Origin: an uncultured Candidatus Entotheonella sp.
Lineage (GTDB): Bacteria > Tectomicrobia > Entotheonellia > Entotheonellales > Entotheonellaceae
Length of the DNA: 64,000 nt
Direction: 5' to 3'
NCBI GenBank assembly: GCA_958295825.1
Contig: OY282375.1
Span: 2,899,489 to 2,963,488 of the forward strand
Shown here: positions 17,090-26,407 of the stretch, piece by piece
How positions within the stretch are numbered: the first letter of the stretch is position 1
Layout of the letters: each line of letters opens with the position of its first letter
Translations under genes and position numbers: made by a program
Notes under the pieces: model-generated
The model's database searches: none
Told to the model about the DNA's origin: nothing
The model's input: the letters and a program-made list of their open reading frames with translations, nothing else

Positions 17090-18417
17090 CGCACGGTCTC
17101 CGTCATCGTGTAGTGGTTGGTGGGAATCGGCAGGCCCAAGTTGCCGTGCAGCGTGTCAGCCTCGTACTCGGTGCGGAACAGCCCGCGCTTTTGCAAAATA
17201 GGCAGGACGTGATCAATAAAGTCGATCAGGGCGTCCGGCAGCACCGCGCCGGTGAGCATGAAGCCGTCCGCCGCGCCCGCCTCGAACCACGCCTGCATGG
17301 TGTCGGCGATGTACGCCGGCGTGCCGATGAAGGCGTGCTTGGTGGTGGTGGAGCGCAGCGCCATTTGCCGTAGCGTCAGGTTCTCGGCGCGCGCCAGTTC
17401 CTTGATGCGGTCCGTCGTGCTCTCCCAGCCATTGCGGCCGAAATCGCCCAGATCGGGAAACGGCGCGTCGAGGTCGTACCGCGTGAAGTCGATATCGTTG
17501 AAATAACGGCCCAAGTAGTTCAGGGCGTCTTCGATGCTGACGAGGTTGGCGATCTCCTCGTACTTGGCCTCCGCCTCCGCCATGGTGCCGCCGACGATCG
17601 GCCCGCAGCCGGGCATGATCAAGATGTCCTCCGGCCCTCTGCCGAAACGGGCCGCCCGCTGCCTCACGTCCTGGCAGAAGCGCACACCGTCCTCCAGCGA
17701 CGCTTGACCGGTGAACACCGCGTCCGCCTGTCGTGCCGCAAAATCCTTGCCCGCCTCCGACGACCCCGCCTGGATCAGCACCGGGCGCCCTTGCGGCGAG
17801 CGCGAGATGTTCAGCGGCCCCTGAACTGAATAAAACTCGCCTTGGTGGTTCAGCCGGTGCATCTTGCTGGCGTCGATGAACTGCCCGCTCGCCTTGTCGC
17901 GCACGAAGGCGTCGTCCTCCCACGAATCCCACAGGCCCTTGGCGACCTCCAGATATTCGTCCGCCATGCGGTAGCGCAGGTCGTGCTCCGGGTGCTCCGG
18001 GCGGCTGTAGTTCAGCGCCGAACCCTCCAGCGGTGAGGTGACGATATTCCAGCCAGCCCGGCCTTTGCTGATGTGATCGATGGAAGCGAACTGCCGCGCC
18101 ACCGTGTACGGGTCGCTGTAGGTCGTCGACAGCGTGGCGGCTAGGCCGATGTGCGTCGTCTCCATGGCCAGCGCCGCCAGCAGCGTCAGGGGCTCGAAGC
18201 GGTTGAGGAAATTGGGGTGCGACTTCTCGCTGATGTACAGCCCGTCGCCGAAGAACGCGAAATCCAACTTCGCCGCCTCGGCCCGCTTGGTGAGCCAGCG
18301 ATAGTAATCCAGGTTGATGGCGGCGTCGGCGATGGCGTTCGGGTGTCTCCACGACGCCATGTTGCCGCCCGTGCCGGCAAGAAAGGCGCCAAAGCGCAGC
18401 ATGCGGCGTGTCGTCAT
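17086..18417 (-). CDS. LLM-class flavin-dependent monooxygenase (NtaA/SnaA/DszA type)
   Basis: A 443-residue bacterial-luciferase-like (beta/alpha)8 enzyme. Family motifs include [37 protein letters not shown] and [19 protein letters not shown] sequence, and the length matches NtaA (nitrilotriacetate monooxygenase) and DszA (sulfone monooxygenase). These enzymes use FMNH2 from a separate reductase and O2 to oxidise C-N or C-S bonds. Start ATG 18417 is chosen because AGGAGG lies 9 nt upstream; the frame extends further but without support. No flavin reductase is seen nearby. Confidence 0.9.
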   Translation of the reverse strand: MTTRRMLRFGAFLAGTGGNMASWRHPNAIADAAINLDYYRWLTKRAEAAKLDFAFFGDGLYISEKSHPNFLNRFEPLTLLAALAMETTHIGLAATLSTTYSDPYTVARQFASIDHISKGRAGWNIVTSPLEGSALNYSRPEHPEHDLRYRMADEYLEVAKGLWDSWEDDAFVRDKASGQFIDASKMHRLNHQGEFYSVQGPLNISRSPQGRPVLIQAGSSEAGKDFAARQADAVFTGQASLEDGVRFCQDVRQRAARFGRGPEDILIMPGCGPIVGGTMAEAEAKYEEIANLVSIEDALNYLGRYFNDIDFTRYDLDAPFPDLGDFGRNGWESTTDRIKELARAENLTLRQMALRSTTTKHAFIGTPAYIADTMQAWFEAGAADGFMLTGAVLPDALIDFIDHVLPILQKRGLFRTEYEADTLHGNLGLPIPTNHYTMTETVR

Positions 18418-18448
18418 CGCGGCAATCCTCCTATGGCTTGGCGCCGCC

Positions 18449-19465
18449 TTACACCGGCGCGGCGCAGGTAAACAAATCACGCAGCAGAGCGTAGGAATGG
18501 AGCCGTTTGCGAAAATCCTTGATGGCCGTGATGACCATGATCTCGTCGGCCTGATATTCCCCTTGCAGGTCGGCGAGCTGCTGGCGCACGGTATCCGGCG
18601 AGCCGTGGATGACCCGCGCCTGCTGCACGTCGAGCGTGTAAGCCTCGCCCGCTTGGCGGCCGAATTCTTCGGCGCCCTCCAGGTTGCCAACGGTCAACGT
18701 GCGCCCGCTCTGCAGGCGGATGCGCACCACGCGGACCTCGGCGGCGTGGGCGCGGGCTTCCGCCTCGGTATCGGAGACAATCACCGGCAACGCCAGCATC
18801 ACCTGCGGGCGGACGGCGTTGGTGGCGGCGAAGCGCTTCCGATATGTGGCCACGGCTTCGCGCATCATGGCGTCGTCGCTGTTCAGGAAATAGGCAAAGA
18901 CGTACGGGATGGCCATGTCGGCGGCCAATTCGGCGCTGGCCGGGCTGGTGCCGAGCAGAAACAGCTCGGCGGGCTGCGGCGGCAGCGGCGAGGCGCGCAG
19001 GCCGTGCAGCGGATGATCCTCTGTCACCCGGTCGTGCAGCAGTTGCTCCAATTCGACCAGCTTCTCCGATAACGACCGGCCCGCGTTGCCGCTCCCCTGC
19101 TGCAGAGCGCGCGTGGATTGCGGCATGCCCCCCGGCCCGCGCCCGATGCCCAGGTCCACCCGGCCCGGTGCCAGCGACGCCAGCACGTTGAAATTTTCGA
19201 CCACCTTGTAGGGGCTGTAGTGCTGTAGCATGACGCCGCCTGATCCCACCCGGATGCGTTCCGTCTTGGCCAGCAGGTGCGAAATCAGCACCTCGGGCGA
19301 CGAGCCGACCACGCGGTCGGAGCCGTGGTGTTCGGAGACCCAGAAGCGGTGATAGCCCCACGCCTCCGCCTTTTGGGCGAGTTCAATGGTGTGCTGGAGC
19401 GCCTGCGCGGCGGTTTCCGAGTCGTACAACGGGCTCAGATCGAGAATGCTCAACTTCAGGGTCAC
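18449..19465 (-). CDS. Luciferase-like LLM flavin-dependent oxidoreductase
   Basis: A 338-residue protein of the MsnO8/YhbW-like LLM subgroup: [68 protein letters not shown]. Start GTG 19465 has AAGGA upstream and leaves 25 bp to the preceding gene. It is part of the operon with an NMT1-like binding protein, the larger LLM enzyme and a dienelactone hydrolase, consistent with uptake and oxidative breakdown of an organic sulfur or nitrogen compound. The substrate is not inferable. Confidence 0.88.
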   Translation of the reverse strand: MTLKLSILDLSPLYDSETAAQALQHTIELAQKAEAWGYHRFWVSEHHGSDRVVGSSPEVLISHLLAKTERIRVGSGGVMLQHYSPYKVVENFNVLASLAPGRVDLGIGRGPGGMPQSTRALQQGSGNAGRSLSEKLVELEQLLHDRVTEDHPLHGLRASPLPPQPAELFLLGTSPASAELAADMAIPYVFAYFLNSDDAMMREAVATYRKRFAATNAVRPQVMLALPVIVSDTEAEARAHAAEVRVVRIRLQSGRTLTVGNLEGAEEFGRQAGEAYTLDVQQARVIHGSPDTVRQQLADLQGEYQADEIMVITAIKDFRKRLHSYALLRDLFTCAAPV

Positions 19466-19490
19466 GGGATGTCCTTCGGCGACGCGGCGG

Positions 19491-20378
19491 TCAGATGGCA
19501 GGAGGCGGCACGACCACCCGTTCGTACGGGTGCCGGGGACCGCTGCGGCCGCCGTACTCAAAGGCGTCGAGAGCCGCTTCGTACAGGGCCGGCTCGACGG
19601 GGATATCGCCCGACCAGGCGTCAAGCCGCTGGTAGGTGCGAATGGCCTCGGTCACAGCCTCCACCGCCATGTCCGGGAAGAAATCGGCCTCGGCGCGCGC
19701 CACCTCGGCCGGGTCGGCGGTGTGCACCCATCGGCGGGCCGCCGCGTAGGCCGCGGTGAACCGCCGGGCGTCGTCCGTGCCCAGCCAGTCGGGCCGCGCC
19801 ACCAGGCTGCTGAAGGCGATGGGCCCAACCGCCTCGCCGACCGACGCCACCACGTGCGCCACACCCTCGTGAGCGAGTTGCTGCGGGTAGGCGCCCTGTT
19901 CGTGAAAATAATCCCCCTCGCCGCTGCGGAAGGCGTCCATCATCTCCGGCGTCGTCGGCTTGCTGATGTCCGGTACGTCGCTCAGGTCGACACCCATTTT
20001 ATGCAGGCCGTAGCGCAGCATGATTTCGGGCTGTCCGCCGTGCACGTACATGAAGCGCCCGCTGGGCAGCTTGTCCCAGGTGAACGACGGGCCCGGCCGG
20101 CGGGAGGCGATGAAGAAGCCGTCGCAGCGGTTGATCTGCGCGAAGTGCACCACCGGCGGCTCCTCGCCGCGGTCCAGCGGCGCCCACGACGACGCCACCG
20201 CCGCCTGCCCCACGTCCACCCGCCCGGCGCCTACTTCGGTGGGCGTGCCGGAGCCTTTCGGCACCACGGCGTACGTGCCGGTCAGCCCTTCTTTTTCCAG
20301 AAAGCCCCCGGCGATAGTGGCGATCAGCGGACTGTAAAAGGCGGAGTGACGGGACACCATGAGGCGAATTTCAGACAT
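19491..20378 (-). CDS. NMT1/THI5-like (SsuA-type) substrate-binding protein, no signal peptide visible
   Basis: A 295-residue periplasmic-binding-protein fold: SAFYSPLIATIAGGFLEKEGL, VPKGSGTPTEVGAGRVDVGQAA and FRSGEGDYF are typical of the NMT1/THI5 and aliphatic-sulfonate/taurine binding families. The N-terminus MSEIRLMVSRHSAFYSPL lacks a Sec or lipoprotein signal, and no permease or ATPase gene is adjacent. It is therefore either cytoplasmic (as the THI5 pyrimidine synthases are) or mis-started. First gene of the LLM operon. Confidence 0.8.
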   Translation of the reverse strand: MSEIRLMVSRHSAFYSPLIATIAGGFLEKEGLTGTYAVVPKGSGTPTEVGAGRVDVGQAAVASSWAPLDRGEEPPVVHFAQINRCDGFFIASRRPGPSFTWDKLPSGRFMYVHGGQPEIMLRYGLHKMGVDLSDVPDISKPTTPEMMDAFRSGEGDYFHEQGAYPQQLAHEGVAHVVASVGEAVGPIAFSSLVARPDWLGTDDARRFTAAYAAARRWVHTADPAEVARAEADFFPDMAVEAVTEAIRTYQRLDAWSGDIPVEPALYEAALDAFEYGGRSGPRHPYERVVVPPPAI

Positions 20379-20506
20379 GCGGTAAAACCCTTTTGCGGAG
20401 ATTCTGTGTGGGATGTGAAGGTCGGAATAGTAACATGAAATCCAGGGTTGGGTCACGGGGTACACGCAGGGATCGTGCCTCGGCTTGACATGGCCGAGTT
20501 CGCCCT

Positions 20507-20632
20507 GCCCCCCTTTCCCTAACCCTCCCTCGCGTAGAGGGGAGAGAACCAAGGAGGCCGAGCACCACACGAGGCGGGATTTTTGTTCCCTCTCCCCTGG
20601 CGGGAGAGGGCTAGGGTGAGGGGGGAATCCAC
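20507..20632. repeat. REP-like inverted repeat pair
   Basis: Two arms rich in CCCTAACCCTC and CCCTCTCCC lie head to head. The left arm is near 20509-20547. The right arm, read on the other strand, is the same motif and contains the perfect inverted repeat CCCTCTCCC-CTGGC-GGGAGAGGG at about 20588-20610. Such elements occur between genes in many high-GC genomes and can act in transcript 3'-end processing. It fills most of the 338-bp gap between the divergent operon start and hisN. Confidence 0.6.
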
Positions 20633-20716
20633 TGCGAGGCACGACGGTGGTGCGTCAAAGTGTTGCGTGTACAATGGGCCGCGCACGACAATAGATGAAC
20701 GAAGACTTCGGATACG

Positions 20717-21496
20717 ATGAGGGAAAAGAGCGTGATTGAAACGGAATTGCGAGCGTTTATGGAGCAGCTGGCCGTAGTCAGCGGCGAGGTGATCCGGCCG
20801 TATTTTGCCAGTGTTGACCTGGACGTGACGCTCAAGGGTGACCGCAGCCCGGTGACGCAGGCCGACCGCGAGGCGGAGGCGGTGATGCGGGAGCTGATCG
20901 GCCAGCATTATCCGCATCACGGCATTGTTGGGGAGGAATTCGGGACGGAGAACGACGGGGCGGAGTTCGTGTGGGTGCTCGACCCCATCGACGGCACCAT
21001 CTCGTTTGCCAGCGGCTGCCCGTTGTTCGGTACGCTGATCGGGCTGCTACACGAGGGGAAGCCAGTGCTGGGCGCTATCCACCAGCCGATCCTGGAGCAA
21101 CTGTGCATCGGGGACAACGCGCACGCCACGCTGAACGGGCGCGCCGTGCGGCTGCGGGAGTGTCAGCGGCTAGACGAGGCCACCTTGCTGGCGACCGATT
21201 TGGGCAACATCGCGCGGCATCAGACCTTCGAGCGCTTCGAGGCGCTGCGGCGGCATACCCGGCTGTTTCGCACCTGGGGCGACTGCTTCGGGTATCTGCT
21301 GCTGGCCGGCGGCGGCGCCGACGTCATGCTCGATCCCATCATGAATCCGTGGGACTTGCTGCCGCTGATTCCAGTCATCCGCGGCGCCGGCGGGGTCATC
21401 ACCACGTGGGCCGGAGGGGACGCCGCCAGCGGTGCGTCGTGCGTGGCGGCGAACGCGACCTTGCATCCGCAGGTCATCGAACTGCTGAACGCTTAA
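20717..21496 (+). CDS. hisN: Histidinol-phosphatase, inositol-monophosphatase family
   Basis: A 259-residue Mg-dependent IMPase-fold phosphatase. It has VGEEFG, DPIDGTISF (metal-binding motif 1) and the closing WGDCFGYLLLAGGGADVM and NPWDLLPLIPVIRGAGG, which match HisN histidinol-phosphatases better than SuhB or CysQ. It would convert L-histidinol phosphate to histidinol. No his genes are adjacent, so an isolated biosynthetic gene or another sugar/nucleotide phosphatase is possible. An esterase gene follows 12 bp downstream. Confidence 0.82.
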   Translation: MREKSVIETELRAFMEQLAVVSGEVIRPYFASVDLDVTLKGDRSPVTQADREAEAVMRELIGQHYPHHGIVGEEFGTENDGAEFVWVLDPIDGTISFASGCPLFGTLIGLLHEGKPVLGAIHQPILEQLCIGDNAHATLNGRAVRLRECQRLDEATLLATDLGNIARHQTFERFEALRRHTRLFRTWGDCFGYLLLAGGGADVMLDPIMNPWDLLPLIPVIRGAGGVITTWAGGDAASGASCVAANATLHPQVIELLNA

Positions 21497-21508
21497 GGGA
21501 GAAGCAAC

Positions 21509-22174
21509 ATGGACTTGGTTCACACCCTCTACGAGCCGCCGGGCGACGGCCCGCACCCGACGCTGCTGGTCCTGCACGGCTGGGGGGCTAACGCCCTGGA
21601 CCTGCTCGGCCTGGCGCCACATCTGGCCGCCGGGCGCTTTCTGGTGCTGTGCCCACAGGGGCCGGTGCAGACGCCGCTTGAACCCGGCGTGGTGGGCTAC
21701 GGCTGGTACCCGCTGATTCCCGGCACGCCCCCCAAGCCGCAGGAACTGGAGACGACGCGCCAGCGAATCCTGAATTTCCTCGACGCAGCGGCGGAACGGT
21801 ACCCGATCGACGCCAAAAAACTCGCCGTCGTCGGCTTCAGCCAGGGCGGCGTCATGGCCTACACCCTGGCCCTCGGCGCGCCGGAGCGTTTTGCCGCCCT
21901 CGCCGCCCTCAGCACCTGGTGCCCGCCCGACGCGGTAGAGAACGTTGCCGATCCCGACACCCTGCGGTACCTGCCCGCCCTCATCCAGCACGGCTCGCGC
22001 GATGAACTTGTCACCGTCGACCGCGCCCGCGAATCGGTCGAAACCCTCCGCGCCCTGCGCCTCCCCCTCACCTACCGCGAATACGACATCGGCCACGAAA
22101 TCAACCACCGCAGCCTCGCAGACCTCTCGGAGTGGCTGCGCGACCACGTCATTTCGCCCGTCATTGCCGCCTGA
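21509..22174 (+). CDS. Alpha/beta-hydrolase, carboxylesterase/phospholipase family
   Basis: A 221-residue serine hydrolase of the YpfH/carboxylesterase-2 type: LHGWGAN (oxyanion strand), GFSQGG nucleophile elbow, QHGSRDELV for the Asp, and DIGHEIN for the His. RBS GGGAGAAG precedes ATG 21509. Transcribed with hisN (12-bp gap). Cytoplasmic; acts on small acyl esters, substrate unknown. Confidence 0.87.
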   Translation: MDLVHTLYEPPGDGPHPTLLVLHGWGANALDLLGLAPHLAAGRFLVLCPQGPVQTPLEPGVVGYGWYPLIPGTPPKPQELETTRQRILNFLDAAAERYPIDAKKLAVVGFSQGGVMAYTLALGAPERFAALAALSTWCPPDAVENVADPDTLRYLPALIQHGSRDELVTVDRARESVETLRALRLPLTYREYDIGHEINHRSLADLSEWLRDHVISPVIAA

Positions 22175-22241
22175 ATGCAGCGGTCAGCCGGGGAGGATAT
22201 AGTAGGTCCGGATTAGCACAACGTAATCCGCAATCCACACG

Positions 22242-22991
22242 TCAATGGGACAAAATCTGGCTCAGAAACAGGCGGGTGCGCTCGGACTGCGGATTGTTGA
22301 AGAAGGTTTCGGGCGGGCCCGCCTCGATGATTTCGCCGGCGTCCATGAACACGACGCGGTTGGCGACCTGGCGGGCGAAGCCCATTTCGTGGGTGACGCA
22401 CAACATCGTCATGCCGGACTCGGCCAGGTCGATCATCACGTCGAGCACCTCGGAGATCATTTCGGGGTCGAGCGCCGAGGTCGGCTCATCAAAGAGCATA
22501 ACGTTCGGCTGCATGCACAACGAACGGGCGATGGCCACCCGCTGCTGCTGGCCGCCGGAGAGTTGCCCCGGAAACTTGCTGGCCTGCTCGGGAATGCGCA
22601 CCCGCTCCAGGTACTGCATGGCCAGTTTCTCGGCGTCGCGCCGCGGCCGCCCGCGCACCCACATGGGCGACAAGGTGCAGTTCTCCAGCACGGTCAGGTG
22701 CGGGAATAGGTTGAAGTGCTGGAACACCATTCCCACTTCCCGCCGCACGGTGTCGATATTCTTGAGATCGTTGGTCAGTTCCACGCCGTCAACGACCAAG
22801 CGGCCTTGCTGGTGTTCCTCCAGCCGGTTGATGCAGCGGATCAGGGTGGACTTGCCGGAACCGGACGGCCCGCAAATGACAACCCGCTCCCCGCGCGCCA
22901 CGTCCATGTTGATGTCGTTGAGCACGTGCAGTTGACCGTACCACTTGTGCAAGCCCTGCATTTGCACCATCGTTCCGGCGTTTGCGGCCAT
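22242..22991 (-). CDS. aapP: Polar amino-acid ABC transporter ATPase (AapP/GlnQ type)
   Basis: A 249-residue ABC ATPase with Walker [10 protein letters not shown], signature LSGGQQQR, Walker [14 protein letters not shown] and H-loop TLMCVTHEM-like sequence, as in GlnQ/AapP. It would power the AapQ/AapM permease encoded upstream. It is separated from aapM by ~1.1 kb that contains two unrelated genes, so its expression may depend on read-through or a separate promoter. Confidence 0.9.
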   Translation of the reverse strand: MAANAGTMVQMQGLHKWYGQLHVLNDINMDVARGERVVICGPSGSGKSTLIRCINRLEEHQQGRLVVDGVELTNDLKNIDTVRREVGMVFQHFNLFPHLTVLENCTLSPMWVRGRPRRDAEKLAMQYLERVRIPEQASKFPGQLSGGQQQRVAIARSLCMQPNVMLFDEPTSALDPEMISEVLDVMIDLAESGMTMLCVTHEMGFARQVANRVVFMDAGEIIEAGPPETFFNNPQSERTRLFLSQILSH

Positions 22992-23191
22992 ATTGCAGAT
23001 TCTCCTTCCTCAGCGGCATTTCACTCTCGACTTTCCCCTCCCCAGACCTCTCCCGCCATACCTGTGCTGCACAATTTTTGGAAATGGCCTGTCCAAGGCC
23101 CCAAAGGGGTCATTAGTATCCCACGTGAAGGGCCAGCCATTGGCACCAAAAGAAAGACCCTCAGTCTTGGAAAGACCGAGGGCCAACCCTT

Positions 23192-23335
23192 TCACTGGGA
23201 TTGCTTGTTGCCATCCTTGGGTGGCGATGGCCTGGGAGGTGGCGGTGGTGGCGGCGTCGTGCCAGGTCTTGCAGGCTTACCGCTTTCCCGGATTTCCCGA
23301 GTTGGCTTTACTGAGGTACTCCCTTTACTTTGCAT
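23192..23335 (-). CDS. Small proline-rich protein (47 aa)
   Basis: A 47-residue basic peptide starting MQSKGSTSVKPTREIRES, with a run of seven prolines and then RPSPPKDGN near the C-terminus. No hydrophobic segment. Its ATG overlaps the end of the upstream two-TM protein (ATG at 23335, upstream stop at 23325-23327), which implies translational coupling. The poly-Pro region suggests an SH3-like or membrane-partner binding peptide; function unknown. Too short for usual gene callers. Confidence 0.6.
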   Translation of the reverse strand: MQSKGSTSVKPTREIRESGKPARPGTTPPPPPPPRPSPPKDGNKQSQ

Positions 23336-23867
23336 CGTGTTCACCTTCCAAGAGAGTTAAGCAGAGAGGATGAGTGTAACAGTCGAACATGACTTGGTAT
23401 GCTTCTCTTTCGCATGCCGAATTCAGTTTCTGATCATCTCGAACATCGGCAAGCCCTGCCCAATCAGTTACGACCGAAATTCTCTCAGATAACTGTCCGT
23501 TCTTGCGCCGGATTTCGATGTCACTTGATTCAACATCGTCGAGTTCAATCCACAAATCCCGCCACTGGCTCTCCAACTCGCTGCAGTGCAAGCTGATGGT
23601 GCGGAGGACCTCGGCCTTTCGTGCATAATCCGATAGGAAATCCCACACAACAAGCAACGCAATCAGCCCATTGGAAATTGATTGCAGGGTCGCTGGCAGT
23701 AGCTCCAACAGGACAGCAATTCCACTGACTGCTGAGGCCAATAATAAAAAACGGACGATATAATAGGATAGTCGGTACCGGTTAGAGAGTGCCTCGTAGT
23801 AACGGACGAGCCTTGCCACATCTAGGAATTCTTGCCAAACCATGTTTCGCGTTTGATCGGAGACCAT
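23325..23867 (-). CDS. Two-TM membrane protein, SLATT-like
   Basis: About 180 residues: an N-terminal helix (WQEFLDVARLVRYYEAL), two adjacent hydrophobic helices (YYIVRFLLLASAVSGIAVLL and ISNGLIALLVVWDFL), then a long amphipathic region. The layout resembles SLATT-type two-TM domains, predicted pore formers in bacterial conflict systems; this is a resemblance I judged by eye. Start ATG 23867 is chosen; ATG 23939 is possible. AT-richer than neighbours and placed inside the aap operon, so probably horizontally acquired. Confidence 0.55.
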   Translation of the reverse strand: MVSDQTRNMVWQEFLDVARLVRYYEALSNRYRLSYYIVRFLLLASAVSGIAVLLELLPATLQSISNGLIALLVVWDFLSDYARKAEVLRTISLHCSELESQWRDLWIELDDVESSDIEIRRKNGQLSERISVVTDWAGLADVRDDQKLNSACEREAYQVMFDCYTHPLCLTLLEGEHDAK

Positions 23868-24118
23868 ATCGTCCGCCTGTTCCGTAGTAGCTGCCCCCGT
23901 GCCCGGAAGTATCACCTTTCTTGTAGCAAGTTTTCGCATGTATATGCAAGCCAACGAAATTCAGGATCAGACACCAGTTTCCGTTCAATCTGTCCCCAAG
24001 AAGAAGGCAGGAAGACAGGTTGTTCGGAAATTCTATCTTCGGGTTCAATGGAACAGAAAACGCCTAATTTGCGTCACATGTTCCAGGCAGCGGAGGCCTT
24101 CACTTCGAGCGCAGCGGC

Positions 24119-25195
24119 TCAGCGCTGCTGCCCGCTGCGGAACTGCGTTTCCAGATATTGGCTGTATTTCGACATGAAGAAACACACTACGAAGTAAATC
24201 AACGCGATGAAGACGTAGCCCTCGACGAAAAATCGGCGCCATTGCGGGTCGGCAATGGCTTGGCGCATGGCCAGCAGCAGGTCGGTGAGGCTGACGATGG
24301 CCACCAGCGAGGTGTCCTTGAACAGGCCGATGAAGATGTTGACGATGGAGGGAATGGCCACCGTGATGGCCTGCGGCAGGATGATCTTTCGCTGCGCCTG
24401 CCAGTAGCTGAGGCCGAGGGCGTGCGCCGCCTCGTGCTGGCCCTTGGGAATTGCCTGCAGGCCGCCGCGCACCGCCTCGGCGAGATACGCGGCCGAGAAC
24501 AGGATGATGGCCACCTGCGCCCGCAGGACCTCGTCGATGCTGACGCCGGTGGGCAGGAACAGCGGCAGCATGAAGGAGGCCATGAACAACAGGCTGATGA
24601 GCGGCACGCCGCGAATAAGCTCGATGTACACGCGGCACAGGATGCGGATCACCGGCATGCGCGAGCGCCGCCCCAAGGCCAGGAAGATCGACAGCGGAAA
24701 GGCGACAGCCAAGCCGATGACGGTAAGAATGAGCGTCAGCGGCAAGCCGCCCCACAGGTTGTTGGGAACGAACGTTAGCCCTGCAAAGCCCCCCCACATC
24801 AGCGCCAGCCACCCCGCCAAGGCTGCGACCCACGCCTCGGCCAGCCGCAGGCCCCAGGCGTTGCGGTTGCAACTGACGCCGATCATGCCCACCAACAGGA
24901 CCAGGCCGAGCAGCGGGCGCCATTGCTCCGCGTACGGGTAGCGCCCGAACAGGATGAGGCGATACTTTTCGTGGATCATCGCCCAGCAGGCGCCGCTGGC
25001 CTCCTTGCAAACGTCGGGGTCGGCGGCGCCCCAGACGGCGTGCGCCACGCCCCAGTCGAACAACGGCGGTAGCGCCCTGACAAGCAGGAACAGCGCCAGC
25101 AGCGTCAGGATCGTATTGAACCAGCCGCTGAACAGGTTGGCCCGCAGCCAAGCAACAGCGCCGAGCCGGGGCGGGGCGGGTACGACGGCGGCCAT
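24119..25195 (-). CDS. aapM: Amino-acid ABC transporter permease (AapM type)
   Basis: A 358-residue integral membrane permease. The C-terminal half has the HisM/GlnP fold with the EAA loop (EAVRGGLQAIPKGQHEAAHALG) that docks to the ATPase. The N-terminal ~150 residues with extra TM helices and a DVCKEASGACWAMIHEK-like periplasmic loop are the Aap/Bzt-specific extension. Gene order J-Q-M is the same as in known aapJQMP operons. Confidence 0.9.
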   Translation of the reverse strand: MAAVVPAPPRLGAVAWLRANLFSGWFNTILTLLALFLLVRALPPLFDWGVAHAVWGAADPDVCKEASGACWAMIHEKYRLILFGRYPYAEQWRPLLGLVLLVGMIGVSCNRNAWGLRLAEAWVAALAGWLALMWGGFAGLTFVPNNLWGGLPLTLILTVIGLAVAFPLSIFLALGRRSRMPVIRILCRVYIELIRGVPLISLLFMASFMLPLFLPTGVSIDEVLRAQVAIILFSAAYLAEAVRGGLQAIPKGQHEAAHALGLSYWQAQRKIILPQAITVAIPSIVNIFIGLFKDTSLVAIVSLTDLLLAMRQAIADPQWRRFFVEGYVFIALIYFVVCFFMSKYSQYLETQFRSGQQR

Positions 25196-25197
25196 GC

Positions 25198-26373
25198 TTA
25201 GCGCTCCACCAGGGCAACGTAGCGATCATACACGTTCATCACCACGGAAATGGACAGGCTGATGGTCAGGTAAACACCCATCATGATCGCGATGCACTCG
25301 ATGGCCTGGCCGTTCTGGTTCAGCGACGTGTTGGTCACCGCCACCAGATCGGGATAGCCAATGGCCACGGCCAGGGAGCTGTTCTTCGCCAGGTTGAGGT
25401 ACTGGTTGGTGGTCGGCGGAATGACGATGCGCAGGGCCTGCGGCAGGACGACCAAGCGCAGGGCGGTGCCGCGACGAAGTCCCAGGGCCGCCGCCGCCTC
25501 GTTCTGACCGCGCGGCACCGCCTGAATGCCGCCGCGTACGTTTTCGGCGATGAAGGCAGCGGTGTACAGGACAAGCCCGGCCAGCAGCGAAAGGAACTCC
25601 GGGGTGATGCTGTTGCCGCCGCGAAAGGTGAAGCGCGTGAAGGCGGGCACGTCCAGCGCCGTCGGAGCGCCGCTGGCCAGCCACACCAGCAGCGGCGGCC
25701 CGAAGATCAACCCCAGCGACGGCAGGAGCAGCTTGGGCACCTGTCCGGTGGCCTCCTGACGCCGCCGCGCCCAGCCCCGATAGCCCCACGCCAAGCCGCA
25801 GCCGATCACAAACGCCGCCGCCATGTACGGATGGCCGGGATGCGGCACCGGCGCCGGGAACATCAGCCCGCTCTTGCTCAGATACACCCCCGGCAGCAAC
25901 TGCACCGCCTGGCGCACCGACGGCAGCAGACCGGTGATCATCGTGTACCAGAAGAAAAGCTGCAGCAACAGCGGCACGTTGCGCACCATCTCGACGTACA
26001 GCGACGCCAGCCGCACGACCAACCAGTTGCGCGACAGCCGGGCCATGCCGACCAGCACGCCGATGAGCGTGGCAAGCACGATGCCCAGAATCGATACCCG
26101 CAGCGTGTTCAGGATGCCGACGACGTAGGCGCGCCCGTAGCTGCTCGAGGCATCATAGGGGATGACGCTCTCGCCGATGCGGAACCCCGCCTCACGGCTC
26201 AGGAACCCGAAGCCGGTGCGGATCGAACGCTCCTCCAGATTGGCCAAGGTGTTCGAGACGAGGTACGCCCCAATGGCGATGACAAGCAGCAGCGCAGCGG
26301 CCTGGTACAGCACCAGCCGGAAGCGCTGGTTACGCCAGATCGCGGCGGGTGCGGGTGTCGCTGGAGATACCAT
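25198..26373 (-). CDS. aapQ: Amino-acid ABC transporter permease (AapQ type)
   Basis: A 391-residue permease paired with AapM (2-bp gap). FGFLSREAGFRIGE near the N-terminus is characteristic of AapQ/BztB, and the EAA loop is ENVRGGIQAVPRGQNEAAAALG. About eight hydrophobic segments. Together the two permeases form the membrane channel for polar L-amino acids. Confidence 0.9.
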   Translation of the reverse strand: MVSPATPAPAAIWRNQRFRLVLYQAAALLLVIAIGAYLVSNTLANLEERSIRTGFGFLSREAGFRIGESVIPYDASSSYGRAYVVGILNTLRVSILGIVLATLIGVLVGMARLSRNWLVVRLASLYVEMVRNVPLLLQLFFWYTMITGLLPSVRQAVQLLPGVYLSKSGLMFPAPVPHPGHPYMAAAFVIGCGLAWGYRGWARRRQEATGQVPKLLLPSLGLIFGPPLLVWLASGAPTALDVPAFTRFTFRGGNSITPEFLSLLAGLVLYTAAFIAENVRGGIQAVPRGQNEAAAALGLRRGTALRLVVLPQALRIVIPPTTNQYLNLAKNSSLAVAIGYPDLVAVTNTSLNQNGQAIECIAIMMGVYLTISLSISVVMNVYDRYVALVER

Positions 26374-26407
26374 CGTGTGCGGTTTCCAAGGCGAGAGCGG
26401 AGCGGAT

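Noticed and set aside
18417..18690. Extended N-terminus of the larger LLM monooxygenase
   Set aside because: The upstream frame overlaps the preceding gene and lacks family similarity; AGGAGG supports the start at 18417.
23040..23190. Phased hairpins around the self-complementary AAAGACC...GGTCTTT-like sequence as an RNA gene
   Set aside because: Short repeats around GAAAGACC are visible downstream of the proline-rich gene, but no stable structure followed by a T-run could be defended.
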